A stretch of DNA of 64,000 nucleotides from CAYQJS01 sp964417895 (GTDB lineage: Bacteria; Chloroflexota; UBA6077; SHYK01): contig CAYQJS010000013.1 of NCBI GenBank assembly GCA_964417895.1, forward strand, positions 45,806 through 109,805, in the 5' to 3' direction. Below, one piece after another: positions 44,063-52,166 of the stretch. Numbering within the stretch: position 1 is the first letter of the stretch; each line of letters begins with the position of its first letter. A program made the position numbers and the translations under genes. The notes below the pieces were generated by a model that saw nothing but the letters and a program-made list of their open reading frames with translations, ran no database searches and was not told the origin of the DNA.

Positions 44063-45058
44063 ATGCAGCCAGTCCCGAGCCGCGTCGTTGAGTCCTACCA
44101 CGTCAGGTATCAGGTTCAGGCCCTGCTGGCCGGCCGGGATGAGCGCGGAATAGCCGGCGCCATCGACCTTCACGTCCACGCCCAGCCTGGGACCGAGGAC
44201 CCGCTGGACATTGCCAAGGCCGCGTCCCGGGCCAAGATGGGCGCAGTGATGTTCAAGAACCTGCCGCGCGAGCGCCCGCTGCACGAGACCCGTCAGCAGG
44301 TCGTGGACCAGGTCAGCCGCTGGTCTGACGCTGAAGGCATCCCCGCGGTTGAGTGCTTCCACGGCGTTCAGACGGATCCGTCATATGGGGGACTGACCAT
44401 CGATAACGTGCGAGCGGGGGTAGACCAGGGCGCCCGGGTCATCTGGTTCCCCGTGATCAGCAGCGCCCACAGCATCCATCGGGTGGGCGCGCCCCGCCGG
44501 GCCCTCACAGGCGGCGACTACGCCGAAGAGGTCGTGTGGCCCCTCCCGTGGGACGAGGCCCGCCGCGTCGGCCAGTACCTCCTCGAGGACGATGGCGCCA
44601 CGCTCAAGCCCGTGGCGAGGGAGATCCTGCGCCTGGCCGCCGACCGAGGGGTGGCAGTCTCGTTCGCCCATAGCTCCAAGCCGGAGATGGAGGCGCTGGC
44701 TGAGGAGTGCACGCGCCTGGGCTACCGACAGGCCTTCATCGACCATCCCTACGGGCCGCAGGTGGGCCTGGAGTTCGAAGACCTGGCCCCCTTTGCCGCC
44801 GCCGGAATCCACTTCAACTTTACATATGACGAGATCTCGCCCCTGCTCGGCGTGGACCCGAAGGATATGTTCGACACTGTCAAGGCCATCGGTCCGGAGC
44901 ACTTCACGCTGTCCAGCGATGGGGGTAACCCGCTCCTGCCAGGCGCGATCCCGGCGCTCTCGACCCTTGTCCGCTACGCGCGCGTCTATGGCCTGTCAGA
45001 GGACGCGATTCATCAGATGACGGTGGAGAATCCTCGCCAGGTCCTCGGCCTCAGCTAG
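44063..45058 (+). CDS. DUF6282-like amidohydrolase-fold protein
   Basis: A 331-residue TIM-barrel protein of the metal-dependent hydrolase superfamily. Metal-binding DLHVHAQPGTED lies near residue 34, with VSFAHSSKPEMEAL, AFIDHPYGPQVG and FTLSSDGGNPLLPG further along supplying other candidate ligands (His, His, Asp). The start ATG 44063 follows AAGGAG. It is convergent with a related gene at 45156. Both resemble proteins annotated as DUF6282; no reaction is established for them. Confidence 0.78.
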   Translation: MQPVPSRVVESYHVRYQVQALLAGRDERGIAGAIDLHVHAQPGTEDPLDIAKAASRAKMGAVMFKNLPRERPLHETRQQVVDQVSRWSDAEGIPAVECFHGVQTDPSYGGLTIDNVRAGVDQGARVIWFPVISSAHSIHRVGAPRRALTGGDYAEEVVWPLPWDEARRVGQYLLEDDGATLKPVAREILRLAADRGVAVSFAHSSKPEMEALAEECTRLGYRQAFIDHPYGPQVGLEFEDLAPFAAAGIHFNFTYDEISPLLGVDPKDMFDTVKAIGPEHFTLSSDGGNPLLPGAIPALSTLVRYARVYGLSEDAIHQMTVENPRQVLGLS

Positions 45059-45065
45059 GACCTAT

Positions 45066-45149
45066 GTGTCATTCTGAGGCCGGAGGCCGGAGAATCTCGG
45101 GTTACTTGCTACCGCCGACAGATCCTTCGCCTTCGGGCTCAGGATGACA
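45066..45149. repeat. Repeat of TGTCATTCTGAG type with inverted ends
   Basis: TGTCATTCTGAGGCCGGAGG on the left and CTTCGGGCTCAGGATGACA on the right form a long imperfect hairpin that fills the 97-bp gap between two convergent genes. It may act as a two-way transcription stop. Relatives lie at 49061-49122, 54371-54449 and 58044-58198. Confidence 0.75.
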
Positions 45150-45155
45150 TCCGCC

Positions 45156-46178
45156 TCACGCCTCGTCCAACCACAAGAGCTTCGCCGGATTGTCACGCAC
45201 CATGACGAATATCTCCTCGCGGGTCATCCCGAACGCCAGCAGCGCTCGGAGAAAGATGCGCATCCCGTCCAGCGAGTTGACGTGCATCACCTGGCCGAAG
45301 TCCGTTCCGATGATGCAGCGTTCCGGGCCGATCTCCTTCATCGTGCGGATCGTCTCCATTGGGTCGCACACCGGCTGATAGAGGCTGGGGATCATCGGTT
45401 GGCAGTACGTGCCGATGTACGCCCCCAGGTCCGCCAGTTGCTTCATTTCATCCAGCAGCAGCTTGTTCAATTCTAGGAGCGGGTGGTCGAGTACGACGCG
45501 CGCACCGATGTCGCGAGCCGCGCGCACCAGGGGCAGCAGCTCGGGGAAGTCGGTGTGCCCCAGGCCGATCCCAACGTGGTGCTCCGCGGCCAGCTCCATG
45601 ACGCGTACCACCTCGGGAAGCACGCCGGCAGTGCTCTCGTCCACCAGGCGGACGCCCTCGTGGTCCGGCTGCCCGGCGCTGCGCCAGAAGCCATAGGAGG
45701 TGAACGTGGGGAACCAGACCATCTTGAAGTTGGGGTACTGCATGCCGATGCGGACCGCCTCCGGATTCATGCCGTGGCAGGTTCCGGTCCCTCCGTACAC
45801 CGTTACGCCGTTCTTGAGCTCGCCCCGTTCCACCATTGCGTCGATGTAGCGCTGGGTGAGATACGCCGCGTTAGCGCTCAGGTTCCAGTGATCCTTGAAG
45901 GCAACGGCGCGCATGCCCGCCTTCGCGGCATCGATGGCCACCTCGATCATGTCCTGGGCGCGGAACACGAAGTCGGGATAGGCGTGGATGTGTGTGTCGA
46001 TGGCCCCCACCAGCAGCTCGTCCTCGATTCCGGGGTGGATCTTGAGGATCTCGGGGTTGTCTTTCAGCATCTGATAGAAGTAGTCCTTGGCGTTGAGCTC
46101 CCGTACGCGCTCCAGAGTGAGGGTGCGCCCGACCATAATCTGCTGGGCCGCTTCAGCGTCGGCAAAGAAATCGCACAT
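45156..46178 (-). CDS. DUF6282-like amidohydrolase-fold protein
   Basis: A 340-residue protein related in fold to the convergent gene at 44063. It has GAIDTHIHAYPDFVFRA (metal motif, about residue 54), GIGLGHTDFPELLPL, RVVLDHPLLELN and CIIGTDFGQVMHVN (catalytic Asp region). The N-terminal 50 residues form a helical extension. ATG 46178 with AAGGAGCT upstream is preferred over the longer frame to 46277. It is the last gene of the minus-strand run from 51764 to 45156, so it may act with the F420 genes and importer there. Confidence 0.78.
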   Translation of the reverse strand: MCDFFADAEAAQQIMVGRTLTLERVRELNAKDYFYQMLKDNPEILKIHPGIEDELLVGAIDTHIHAYPDFVFRAQDMIEVAIDAAKAGMRAVAFKDHWNLSANAAYLTQRYIDAMVERGELKNGVTVYGGTGTCHGMNPEAVRIGMQYPNFKMVWFPTFTSYGFWRSAGQPDHEGVRLVDESTAGVLPEVVRVMELAAEHHVGIGLGHTDFPELLPLVRAARDIGARVVLDHPLLELNKLLLDEMKQLADLGAYIGTYCQPMIPSLYQPVCDPMETIRTMKEIGPERCIIGTDFGQVMHVNSLDGMRIFLRALLAFGMTREEIFVMVRDNPAKLLWLDEA

Positions 46179-46294
46179 GCCAGATAGCTCCTTCCGTCTT
46201 TCTTCGATCGTCCCTCCCCAGGATTGGAGGAGGGGTTGTCCGCTTCGCGGACTCCGAGCCCCGCTGCCGCGGGGCATTCGGAGGGGTGGAGGCC

Positions 46295-47179
46295 CTACCT
46301 GAAGAGATCCATGGCCGGGTCGCGGACCAACTCGCGGGCGCTGCCCGGCTCTGACTCGGCCGGGTAGCCACTGATCAACGCGAATGGTCGCCGATCTGTC
46401 TTGCCCATGACCAGCTCAGCCGCGCCGGCCAGCTCGTCCGCGGCCGCCACCTCCGTGGCCCGCAGCTGATACCCTTGCGCGTCGCGCTCCCCGATGTGCG
46501 AGCGGATTGGCCCCAGCCCGGCAACTCCCAGCGCGACGTTGGTGGCGGCGGCACGCCAGGGTCGCCCAAACGTGTCGCTCACGATGACCGCCGGCGCAAC
46601 GCCCGTGCGACGGTTCAGCTCGGCGCGCAGCTCTGCCGCCGACCGGTCGGGATCACGCGGCAGCAGGCACGCCACATCGCCGCCCGAGACGTTGGAGAGG
46701 TCGATCCCCGCGTTGGCGCACACGAAGCCATGCTGCGTCTCGGCGATGATGATGCCGCGGTCCATGCGGACGATGCGGCGGCTCTCGCGCAGCACCAGCT
46801 CGACCAGCCTCGCGTCGCGGCCGTGGGCGGCGGCGTACTCGCGTGCGAAAGGCGACGGCTCCACGTCGATGAGGGCCACCAGTCGGCCCTCGGCCTTCGA
46901 GACGATTTTCTGCGCTACCACGAGTACGTCGCCCGCCGCCAGCATCGTGCCGTCTCGCTGGAGCGCAGCGGTGAGCAGGCCAGCGAGGTCGGCGCCGGGC
47001 TCGACCTCGTCGTCCACGTGGATGCCGCGAACGATCAGCTGTTGAGGCGTGAGCTGCGAGGCGCGAGGCGTGAGTGACTGAGGCGCGAGCCGCGAGTCGT
47101 GAGGCGTGAGTGACTGAGGCGTAAGCCGTGAGTCGTGAGGCGCGAGTGGTTGCAACGGCTCAGCGCTCACGACTCGCAC
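46295..47179 (-). CDS. cofE: Coenzyme F420-0:L-glutamate ligase
   Basis: About 294 residues. CofE adds glutamate residues to F420-0, the last stage of F420 synthesis. Typical segments are DVLVVAQKIVSKAEGR, HGFVCANAGIDLSNV, GVAPAVIVSDTFGRPWR and NVALGVAGLGPI. The C-terminal nitroreductase-like domain of FbiB is absent, so it is the short, CofE form. The first about 45 residues (PHDSRLTPQSLTP repeated) are translated from a heptamer array and no start codon lies between the array and the conserved domain, so translation probably begins at GTG 47179 within or before the array. The organism therefore makes F420. Confidence 0.85.
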   Translation of the reverse strand: MRVVSAEPLQPLAPHDSRLTPQSLTPHDSRLAPQSLTPRASQLTPQQLIVRGIHVDDEVEPGADLAGLLTAALQRDGTMLAAGDVLVVAQKIVSKAEGRLVALIDVEPSPFAREYAAAHGRDARLVELVLRESRRIVRMDRGIIIAETQHGFVCANAGIDLSNVSGGDVACLLPRDPDRSAAELRAELNRRTGVAPAVIVSDTFGRPWRAAATNVALGVAGLGPIRSHIGERDAQGYQLRATEVAAADELAGAAELVMGKTDRRPFALISGYPAESEPGSARELVRDPAMDLFR

Positions 47180-47247
47180 TCCCTCGGGCGCGCCTCACCC
47201 CTCATAACTCACGCCTCATAACTTGCGCCTCGTGCCCACGCCTCAGA
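47044..47247. repeat. Long heptamer array (GAGGCGTGAG type) with inverted half
   Basis: The left part (47044-47150) is built of 7-nt units such as GAGGCGTGAGTGACTGAGGC. The right part (about 47193-47246) runs in the opposite sense, GCCTCACCCCTCATAACTCA and so on. It covers the 5' end of cofE and the whole gap to the preceding permease gene. Confidence 0.8.
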
Positions 47248-48199
47248 GCCCGCTTCGCTCCCGCTCAGCTGCCTGGCTGAGCTGCGACTCGTGCCAGAAG
47301 AGCATATGTCGCTCCAGCAGCGTCAGCAGTCCCACGAGCGCGACGCCCATGACTCCCAGAGTGAGCACGCCGGCGAACACGGTAGAAGTATCCAGGTTGG
47401 TGTTGGCCAGCAGGATGGCGCGCCCGAGGCCACGGTCGGCCCCCACCCACTCCGCTACGACGGTGCCGATCAGGCTCAGCGTCGCGCACACCTTCGCGGC
47501 CGGCAGGAGCTGTGGCAAAGCTGAAGGTACCCGAAGGATCCAGAACACCTGGGCGCGCGAGGCGTGCAGCGTGCGGAGCACGTCGTAGGCGATTGGGTCG
47601 AGGCTTCGCAGGCCCGCGACCGTGGCGATGAGCATGGGGAAGAATGTCAGAAGCGCGGCGATCAGCACCTTGGGGACGGGGCCGAAGCCGAACCACAGCA
47701 CCAGCAAGGGAGCGACAGTCACCACGGGTGTGACCTTGACGAGAATCGCGAGCGGCAGGAGCGCGCGCTCCAGCGGGCGCCAGTGGGCCATGAGCGTTCC
47801 GATGGCGAAGGCGCCCCCCGCCCCGACGACGAGGCCGCCCATGGCCTCAGCCAGCGTGACGCTCCCCTCAGCCAGGAAGAAGCCGGGATCCCGCAGCAAT
47901 CGTTCGCCAACGGCGGTGGGCCGCGGGACGAGGTAGGCGGGCCAGCGCGCGACGGCCACCGCCAGCTCCCAGGCGAGCACGACGGCAGCGACGAGCCCTA
48001 CGGGGGGAGCGAAGTCGGCCCAGAGGGCTGCGGGGCGCGCCCGTCTGAGCACGCCCGTCGAAATGTCTCGGAGAAATGAGCCCGGGCTACCCCCCTCCCT
48101 AACCCTCCCCCGCAAGGGGGGAGGGGATAGGCCCACTCCCTCCCCCTCGATGGGGGAGGGCTGGGGTGGGGGTGAATCCAGGCTAACGCCCACGTTCAT
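47243..48199 (-). CDS. NitT/TauT/ThiX-type ABC transporter permease
   Basis: A 318-residue permease with about six helices. VTPVVTVAPLLVLWFGFGPVPK and the EAA loop YDVLRTLHASRAQVFWILRV are diagnostic for the SsuC/TauC/ThiX family. It starts at ATG 48199, six bases after the ATPase stop. Residues about 9-38 (PPPQPSPIEGEG and SPPPLRGRVREGG) are translated from a composite hairpin repeat (48088-48175) lying before the first conserved helix. It should pair with the ATPase at 49117 and the receptor at 51039. Confidence 0.88.
   Translation of the reverse strand: MNVGVSLDSPPPQPSPIEGEGVGLSPPPLRGRVREGGSPGSFLRDISTGVLRRARPAALWADFAPPVGLVAAVVLAWELAVAVARWPAYLVPRPTAVGERLLRDPGFFLAEGSVTLAEAMGGLVVGAGGAFAIGTLMAHWRPLERALLPLAILVKVTPVVTVAPLLVLWFGFGPVPKVLIAALLTFFPMLIATVAGLRSLDPIAYDVLRTLHASRAQVFWILRVPSALPQLLPAAKVCATLSLIGTVVAEWVGADRGLGRAILLANTNLDTSTVFAGVLTLGVMGVALVGLLTLLERHMLFWHESQLSQAAERERSGL
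48088..48175. repeat. In-frame composite hairpin repeat in the permease N-terminus
   Basis: CCCTCCCTAACCCTCCCCCG with CAAGGGGGGAGGGG, a spacer, then CCCTCCCCCTCGATGGGGGA and GGGCTGGGGTGGGGGTGA. It is almost the same unit as 29422-29559 but lies inside a coding sequence and is read without a stop. Confidence 0.75.
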
Positions 48200-48205
48200 G
48201 CGCAG

Positions 48206-49117
48206 CTAGTGCCTCGCTGGCCCGTTCACTCGACCAATCGGCGCCTCTCCTTCCTCAACTTCGGAGAGGGCGCCAGGCCCCGTCCCTTCATCGGAACTGG
48301 GCAGAAGGGCCGCTGAGGGCGTCAGCCCGACACTTTCCAAGAGCAGGCGGTGTGCCGCCGCGAGCGCCGACAGCGTCTCTGGGTCCTCCTCAGATCCGGG
48401 CCGTGGTCCCTCCATCCGGATCTCCCCGACCAAGTGGGCGGGGACCGGCGAGAGCACCACAACCCGCTGCGCAAGGCGGACCGCCTCCAGAGCGCTATGT
48501 GTCACCATGAGCACAGTGGGGCGCTCCCTGCTCCACAGACGCACCAGCTCGTTGCCCAGCTCGTCTCGCGTCAGCTCGTCGAGGTGCGCGAAGGGCTCGT
48601 CCAGCAGAAGCAGCCCCGGGGCATGCGCCACAGCGCGCGCCAGGGCCGCGCGCTGGCGCATACCTCCGCTCAGCTGGTGGGGGTACAAATCGCCGACATC
48701 CTCCAGCCCGACGAGGGCCAGCGCGCGCTGCGCGGCGGCGCAGGCCTCCCCGCGGCGCTCGCCGAGCACCTCCAGTGGAAGCGCCACGTTGGCCAGCACC
48801 TTGCGCCACGGGAGGAGCCCGTCGCGCTGCGCCATCCAGCCGATTCCGCCTCGCCAGTCACCATGATCCACGCCGCCGTCTGTCGGCCTAAGGAGGCCCG
48901 CGACCAGGCGTAAGAGCGTCGACTTTCCGCAGCCGCTCGGTCCGAGCAGACAGACGAACTCCCCCGGAGCGATGTCCAGGGTGAAGCCGTCAAGGACCGG
49001 GCGCGAGGTGCCAGGGTAAACGTAACGAACGTCGCGGATGCGTAATGATTGGGCGCGATTGTCACCCTGAACGGAGTGATGGGTCTCCCGGGAGATGCTT
49101 CGCCTTCGGCTCAGCAT
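48206..49117 (-). CDS. NitT/TauT/ThiZ-type ABC transporter ATPase
   Basis: A 303-residue ATPase: Walker A GPSGCGKST, Q-loop WMAQRDGLLPW, signature QLSGGMRQRAALARAV, Walker B LLLLDEPFAHLD and VTHSALEA. ATG 49117, with AGGTGA six bases upstream, lies inside a repeat (49061-49122), so residues about 1-18 (LSRRRSISRETHHSVQGD) are repeat-encoded; conserved sequence begins at LRIRDVRYVYPG. The C-terminal tail (GALSEVEEGEAPIG) also looks repeat-derived. With the permease and NMT1-like receptor it forms an importer that is split by npdG. Confidence 0.88.
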   Translation of the reverse strand: MLSRRRSISRETHHSVQGDNRAQSLRIRDVRYVYPGTSRPVLDGFTLDIAPGEFVCLLGPSGCGKSTLLRLVAGLLRPTDGGVDHGDWRGGIGWMAQRDGLLPWRKVLANVALPLEVLGERRGEACAAAQRALALVGLEDVGDLYPHQLSGGMRQRAALARAVAHAPGLLLLDEPFAHLDELTRDELGNELVRLWSRERPTVLMVTHSALEAVRLAQRVVVLSPVPAHLVGEIRMEGPRPGSEEDPETLSALAAAHRLLLESVGLTPSAALLPSSDEGTGPGALSEVEEGEAPIGRVNGPARH

Positions 49118-49122
49118 GACAG
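49061..49122. repeat. Repeat of GTCACCCTGA...CAGCATGACAG type in coding sequence
   Basis: GTCACCCTGAACGGAGTGAT on the left, GCTTCGCCTTCGGCTCAGCA and TGACAG on the right. It provides the start codon (CAT at 49115-49117 on this strand) and first codons of the ATPase gene. Confidence 0.7.
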
Positions 49123-49181
49123 TTTCACCTGACGGCGGCCGCCCCACAAGGGCGTGCCCATTTGGGATGTCAGACCTCCCT

Positions 49182-49877
49182 TCATGTGCTCACCGGCTCC
49201 AGCCCGGTAATGCGGATCGCGGACCCGTGGACCTTGTAGCGGATGTTGAGGCCCACCAGCAGGGCGGTGATGCTCTCTACGATCCGGGCGTTGGCCAGCG
49301 GCCCAGCGTCCACGAAGCGGGCGCCTGCGATGAGGTCCACGAGCCGGCGCACGCGGTCCTTCGCAGCTCGGTCGTCCCCACACACCAGCACGTCGCAGTC
49401 CACAGGATGGCCAAGGTCGCTCAGGTGGACCGCGGAGAGGTGATGGAACGCCGCGACCACGCTGACGCCGGGGGGCACGGCAGCCGCTGCCTGCTCGGCG
49501 GCCGATCCCTCCCACACGCCCAGCACGCGCGTCGCGCGGCCCCCCACCGCGGTGGCCAGGGGGACCGTCACGTCCACGAGCACGGCACCCGGGCGCAGCT
49601 CGTCGCGAATGCTGGCGAGCGTCGGCAGCTGGGCCGCGAACGGCACGGTGAGCACCACTACGTCGGCGCTTGCGGCAGCTTCCGCGTTCGCCGCGCCCGC
49701 AACAGCGGCGCTCGCCCCGATGGTTTCTCGGAGCCGGGCGGCCGCGGCTACGGCCCGTTCGGCGTCCCGAGAGCCGATCACGACCGAGAGCCCGGCCCGC
49801 GCCCAGCGCAGAGCCAGGCCCGATCCCTCCGCGCCGGTCCCACCCAGGATCGCCACATCCGCGCTCATCGCGCTCAT
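49182..49877 (-). CDS. npdG: NADPH-dependent F420 reductase
   Basis: A 231-residue Rossmann-fold enzyme that passes hydride between NADPH and F420. The dinucleotide loop is VAILGGTGAEGSGLALRWA and the NADP-type SRDAERA follows; VVVLTVPFAAQLPTL and VVAAFHHLSAVHL are family segments. I choose ATG 49877 (or 49868). The frame continues up to 49946 but there it is only translated heptamer repeat (WDLGPGIWDLGL). It lies between the receptor and ATPase genes of an importer, in the same direction as cofE. Confidence 0.88.
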   Translation of the reverse strand: MSAMSADVAILGGTGAEGSGLALRWARAGLSVVIGSRDAERAVAAAARLRETIGASAAVAGAANAEAAASADVVVLTVPFAAQLPTLASIRDELRPGAVLVDVTVPLATAVGGRATRVLGVWEGSAAEQAAAAVPPGVSVVAAFHHLSAVHLSDLGHPVDCDVLVCGDDRAAKDRVRRLVDLIAGARFVDAGPLANARIVESITALLVGLNIRYKVHGSAIRITGLEPVST

Positions 49878-49882
49878 CGCCC

Positions 49883-49920
49883 GAAGTCCCAAGTCCCAGA
49901 TCCCAGGTCCCAAGTCCCAT
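49883..49920. repeat. Heptamer array (AAGTCCC type)
   Basis: AAGTCCCAAGTCCCAGATCC continuing to CAAGTCCC, with a 7-nt period, fills the gap between npdG and the receptor gene. Confidence 0.75.
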
Positions 49921-51039
49921 TCACGGCCATCGCAAGGCCGACCCACTGTAGACGCGACTGAGTATTTCGTCGGTGAAGGCGGTCCCCACGTCGACCGCCC
50001 GGTCGAGGCCGGCGTAGTCCAGCAGCGAGTCGTGCAGCGCCTGCCACTGCTCGTGCGTCATCCAGCCGGTTCCCCAGCGGTTCGCGACGTCGCCGCCGGC
50101 CATCGCCAGCTCAGCGTGCAGCATCGCCAGCTGATGGGGGCGCGACTCCTGCGGAGCGTACCGCATCACGATATCCGTCGCAGCCTCCGGATCGGAGCGC
50201 GCCAGCTCGACTCCTTTCAGGGTGGCTTTCAGAAACTTTGCCAGGAGATCCGGCTCGCGCTCCACCAGATCCCGGCGTGTGACGTAGGTGAGGCCAAGGG
50301 TTTCCACGCCGTAATCAGCGGGGTCGAAGAGACGAGTGGGATGACCGAGCCGGCTGAGCAAGTCCGGCTCGTTGGAGGTGAACACCGGGTAGACGTCCAC
50401 GCGCCGCTCAGTGAGAATTCGCGGGTCGAAGCCAACCGCGACTTCGTTGACTTTGCTGCGGTCCACGCCCGCGCGGTGCAGCATTGCCAGGTAGTCGGGG
50501 CTCTGGTACAGCTTGTAGCCCACTACCCTCCCTTCGAAGTCGCGCGGATGAGCGATGGGAGAATCATCCAGCACCGCGTACGCCTGAGCGCCGCGCTGGC
50601 CGAACAGGGCGAACGCGACGATGGGCAGATCCTGGTCCGCGCGGCGCTTGAGCACACTGTCCGCGTCGGCGGTCGTAACATCCACCGCGCCCTGGAGGAG
50701 CAGCTTCAAATGCTCCCCCTGGCCCGCCGAATGCTTGATGTCCACTTCGAGGCCCTGCTGGAGGAAGTAGCCGAGATCCTGCGCAAGGTACGCGCCGACG
50801 AACGGGAGGTTAGCCTGGGCCTTGTAGCCAGCCATGAAGGTCAGGGAACGCACGCTCGGCTCGATGGTGGGCGCTGCTCCCTGACGCCCACACGCGGGGA
50901 AGAGAAGTACGGCCAGCAAGGGCGCCAGCAGCCAGCCACATCCCCTCCCCCCGTGCGGACGAGGGCTGCAGGAGGCAGGCTGGACATTCCCCTGGCTCCT
51001 CAGGCGCGGCGGCCTCACACCCTGGGTCACGGGGGCCAT
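49921..51039 (-). CDS. NMT1/ThiY-like ABC transporter substrate-binding lipoprotein
   Basis: A 372-residue exported receptor. After a charged leader, WLLAPLLAVLLFPACGRQ forms a lipoprotein signal. The NMT1/THI5-like domain has ANLPFVGAYLAQDLGYFLQQG, GQGEHLKLLLQGAVDVTTAD and LYQSPDYLAMLHRAGVDRSK. ThiY-type receptors bind thiamine pyrimidine precursors; others in the family bind taurine, nitrate-like anions or aromatic sulfonates. No TPP riboswitch was seen upstream. It overlaps the hydrolase stop by 13 bp. Its transporter partners lie downstream beyond npdG. Confidence 0.85.
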   Translation of the reverse strand: MAPVTQGVRPPRLRSQGNVQPASCSPRPHGGRGCGWLLAPLLAVLLFPACGRQGAAPTIEPSVRSLTFMAGYKAQANLPFVGAYLAQDLGYFLQQGLEVDIKHSAGQGEHLKLLLQGAVDVTTADADSVLKRRADQDLPIVAFALFGQRGAQAYAVLDDSPIAHPRDFEGRVVGYKLYQSPDYLAMLHRAGVDRSKVNEVAVGFDPRILTERRVDVYPVFTSNEPDLLSRLGHPTRLFDPADYGVETLGLTYVTRRDLVEREPDLLAKFLKATLKGVELARSDPEAATDIVMRYAPQESRPHQLAMLHAELAMAGGDVANRWGTGWMTHEQWQALHDSLLDYAGLDRAVDVGTAFTDEILSRVYSGSALRWP

Positions 51040-51764
51040 CCTTCCAGGTCTGCCAGGAACCGCTCCAATTCACGGTTGAACGCTTCGGCTGCCTCGACGA
51101 ACGGGTAGTGGCCGCAATGTGGAAGCATCACCAGGCGAGCTTCTGGGATGTGCTCCGCAAAGTACCGCTGGAACTTCGGGGGCGTCCAGCGGTCGTCTTC
51201 TCCACCGACCACGAGGGTGGGTGCAGAGACTGCTTCCAGACGACCCATAACGTCGAAGGCGTTGGTTGCCACAAAGTCGGCGTACGCCGCCTGGCCCGTC
51301 GAGCGGCCGAAGTGCTCCCGCAGCCAGGCCCGGGTTTCGGCGGAAGCGTGCGGCGACACGACATCGTCGAGCGGGATCACCCGGTCCGCGATTCGAGCCG
51401 AAGGCGCCACCTCGGCGCGTCGACGGGCGTCCTCGATCAGCACGGAAGGGATTCTCAGCCGCGCGCCACTGCCCACCAGCACGAGGGCCTGGGGGAGGCC
51501 TGGCTCCGCCAGTGCGATCGTGAGTGCGATGGCGCCGCCCATCGAGTGGCCGACGAGGACCGGCCGCTCGAGGGCGTGCGTCTGGGTCAAGCGGCAGACT
51601 TCCCTGGCGCTCTCCTCCACCCGCTCGAAGGCCGCCTCGCCAAGGCGTTCCCCGTGGCCGGGGAGGTCGACAGCAAGCAAGCGGTGCCTTTTGCCGAAGT
51701 GCTCGAGCTGCATATCCCACACGGCGCCGCTGTCCGCCGCCCCGTGAATGAAGATGAGGTCCAC
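51027..51764 (-). CDS. Alpha/beta hydrolase
   Basis: About 245 residues. The nucleophile elbow is GHSMGG (Ser), the acid is in VVGGEDDRWTPP and the His in LPHCGHYPF, giving a complete catalytic triad; the oxyanion loop is LIFIHGAADSG. I start at GTG 51764, just before the first strand, because the upstream in-frame sequence is translated hairpin repeat (PSPHPSPAAAGEG). It is the first gene of the minus-strand run that includes the ThiY-like receptor, npdG, importer and cofE, and could process the imported compound. Confidence 0.82.
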   Translation of the reverse strand: MDLIFIHGAADSGAVWDMQLEHFGKRHRLLAVDLPGHGERLGEAAFERVEESAREVCRLTQTHALERPVLVGHSMGGAIALTIALAEPGLPQALVLVGSGARLRIPSVLIEDARRRAEVAPSARIADRVIPLDDVVSPHASAETRAWLREHFGRSTGQAAYADFVATNAFDVMGRLEAVSAPTLVVGGEDDRWTPPKFQRYFAEHIPEARLVMLPHCGHYPFVEAAEAFNRELERFLADLEGWPP

Positions 51765-51813
51765 CGCTAGTACGCGTCGGCGGAAGAGCACCGATGGTTG
51801 AGCCAGCGGGCAG

Positions 51814-51938
51814 GCCCCCTCTCCTGCCGCAGCGGGAGAGGGGTGGGGTGAGGGCAAACCTCGATGGCCCATGATGGTAGGGTTCGGCAGAGGGCCCTCA
51901 CCTAACCTCTCCCATCGGAATGGGAGAGGTTAGGTGAG
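51814..51938. repeat. Composite hairpin-spacer-hairpin element, copy 3
   Basis: CCTCTCCTGCCGCAGCGGGA plus GAGGGGTGGGGTGAGGGC, a spacer, then GCCCTCACCTAACCTCTCCC with ATCGGAATGGGAGAGGTTAG. It separates the divergent hydrolase and luciferase-like genes. Confidence 0.75.
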
Positions 51939-52166
51939 CGCGTCCTGGCGTTTGAGCACAACCCATGATTCACTTCCGCCGAGCTGTACTGGTCCTGTCT
52001 CCCCGAACCTGGCAGGATTCTACTTCGGCCTCCGCCCGGCCACCGGCGGGGGCCGGGGTGGAGGCCGCGCTGCGCAGCAATCTCCCGGCGCGATGGCCCT
52101 CTGGTAGCGCACGCGAGGGGAGTGCGATGCGCCTGCTTGCTACACTACCGGCCTGGGAGGGACCGC

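Noticed and set aside
39853..47247. CRISPR array from the regular short repeats
   Set aside because: The repeats have a 7-nt period without 30-40 nt unique spacers, and no cas genes are present.
51939..52166. A 72-codon frame before the luciferase-like gene
   Set aside because: It overlaps the likely promoter and start region of the next gene and its translation is Arg/Pro/Ala-rich as in off-frame reading of GC-rich DNA.
51765..52166. TPP riboswitch before the ThiY-like importer operon
   Set aside because: No CTGAGA...ACCTGA-type core is visible in the leader; it is filled by the composite hairpin repeat.
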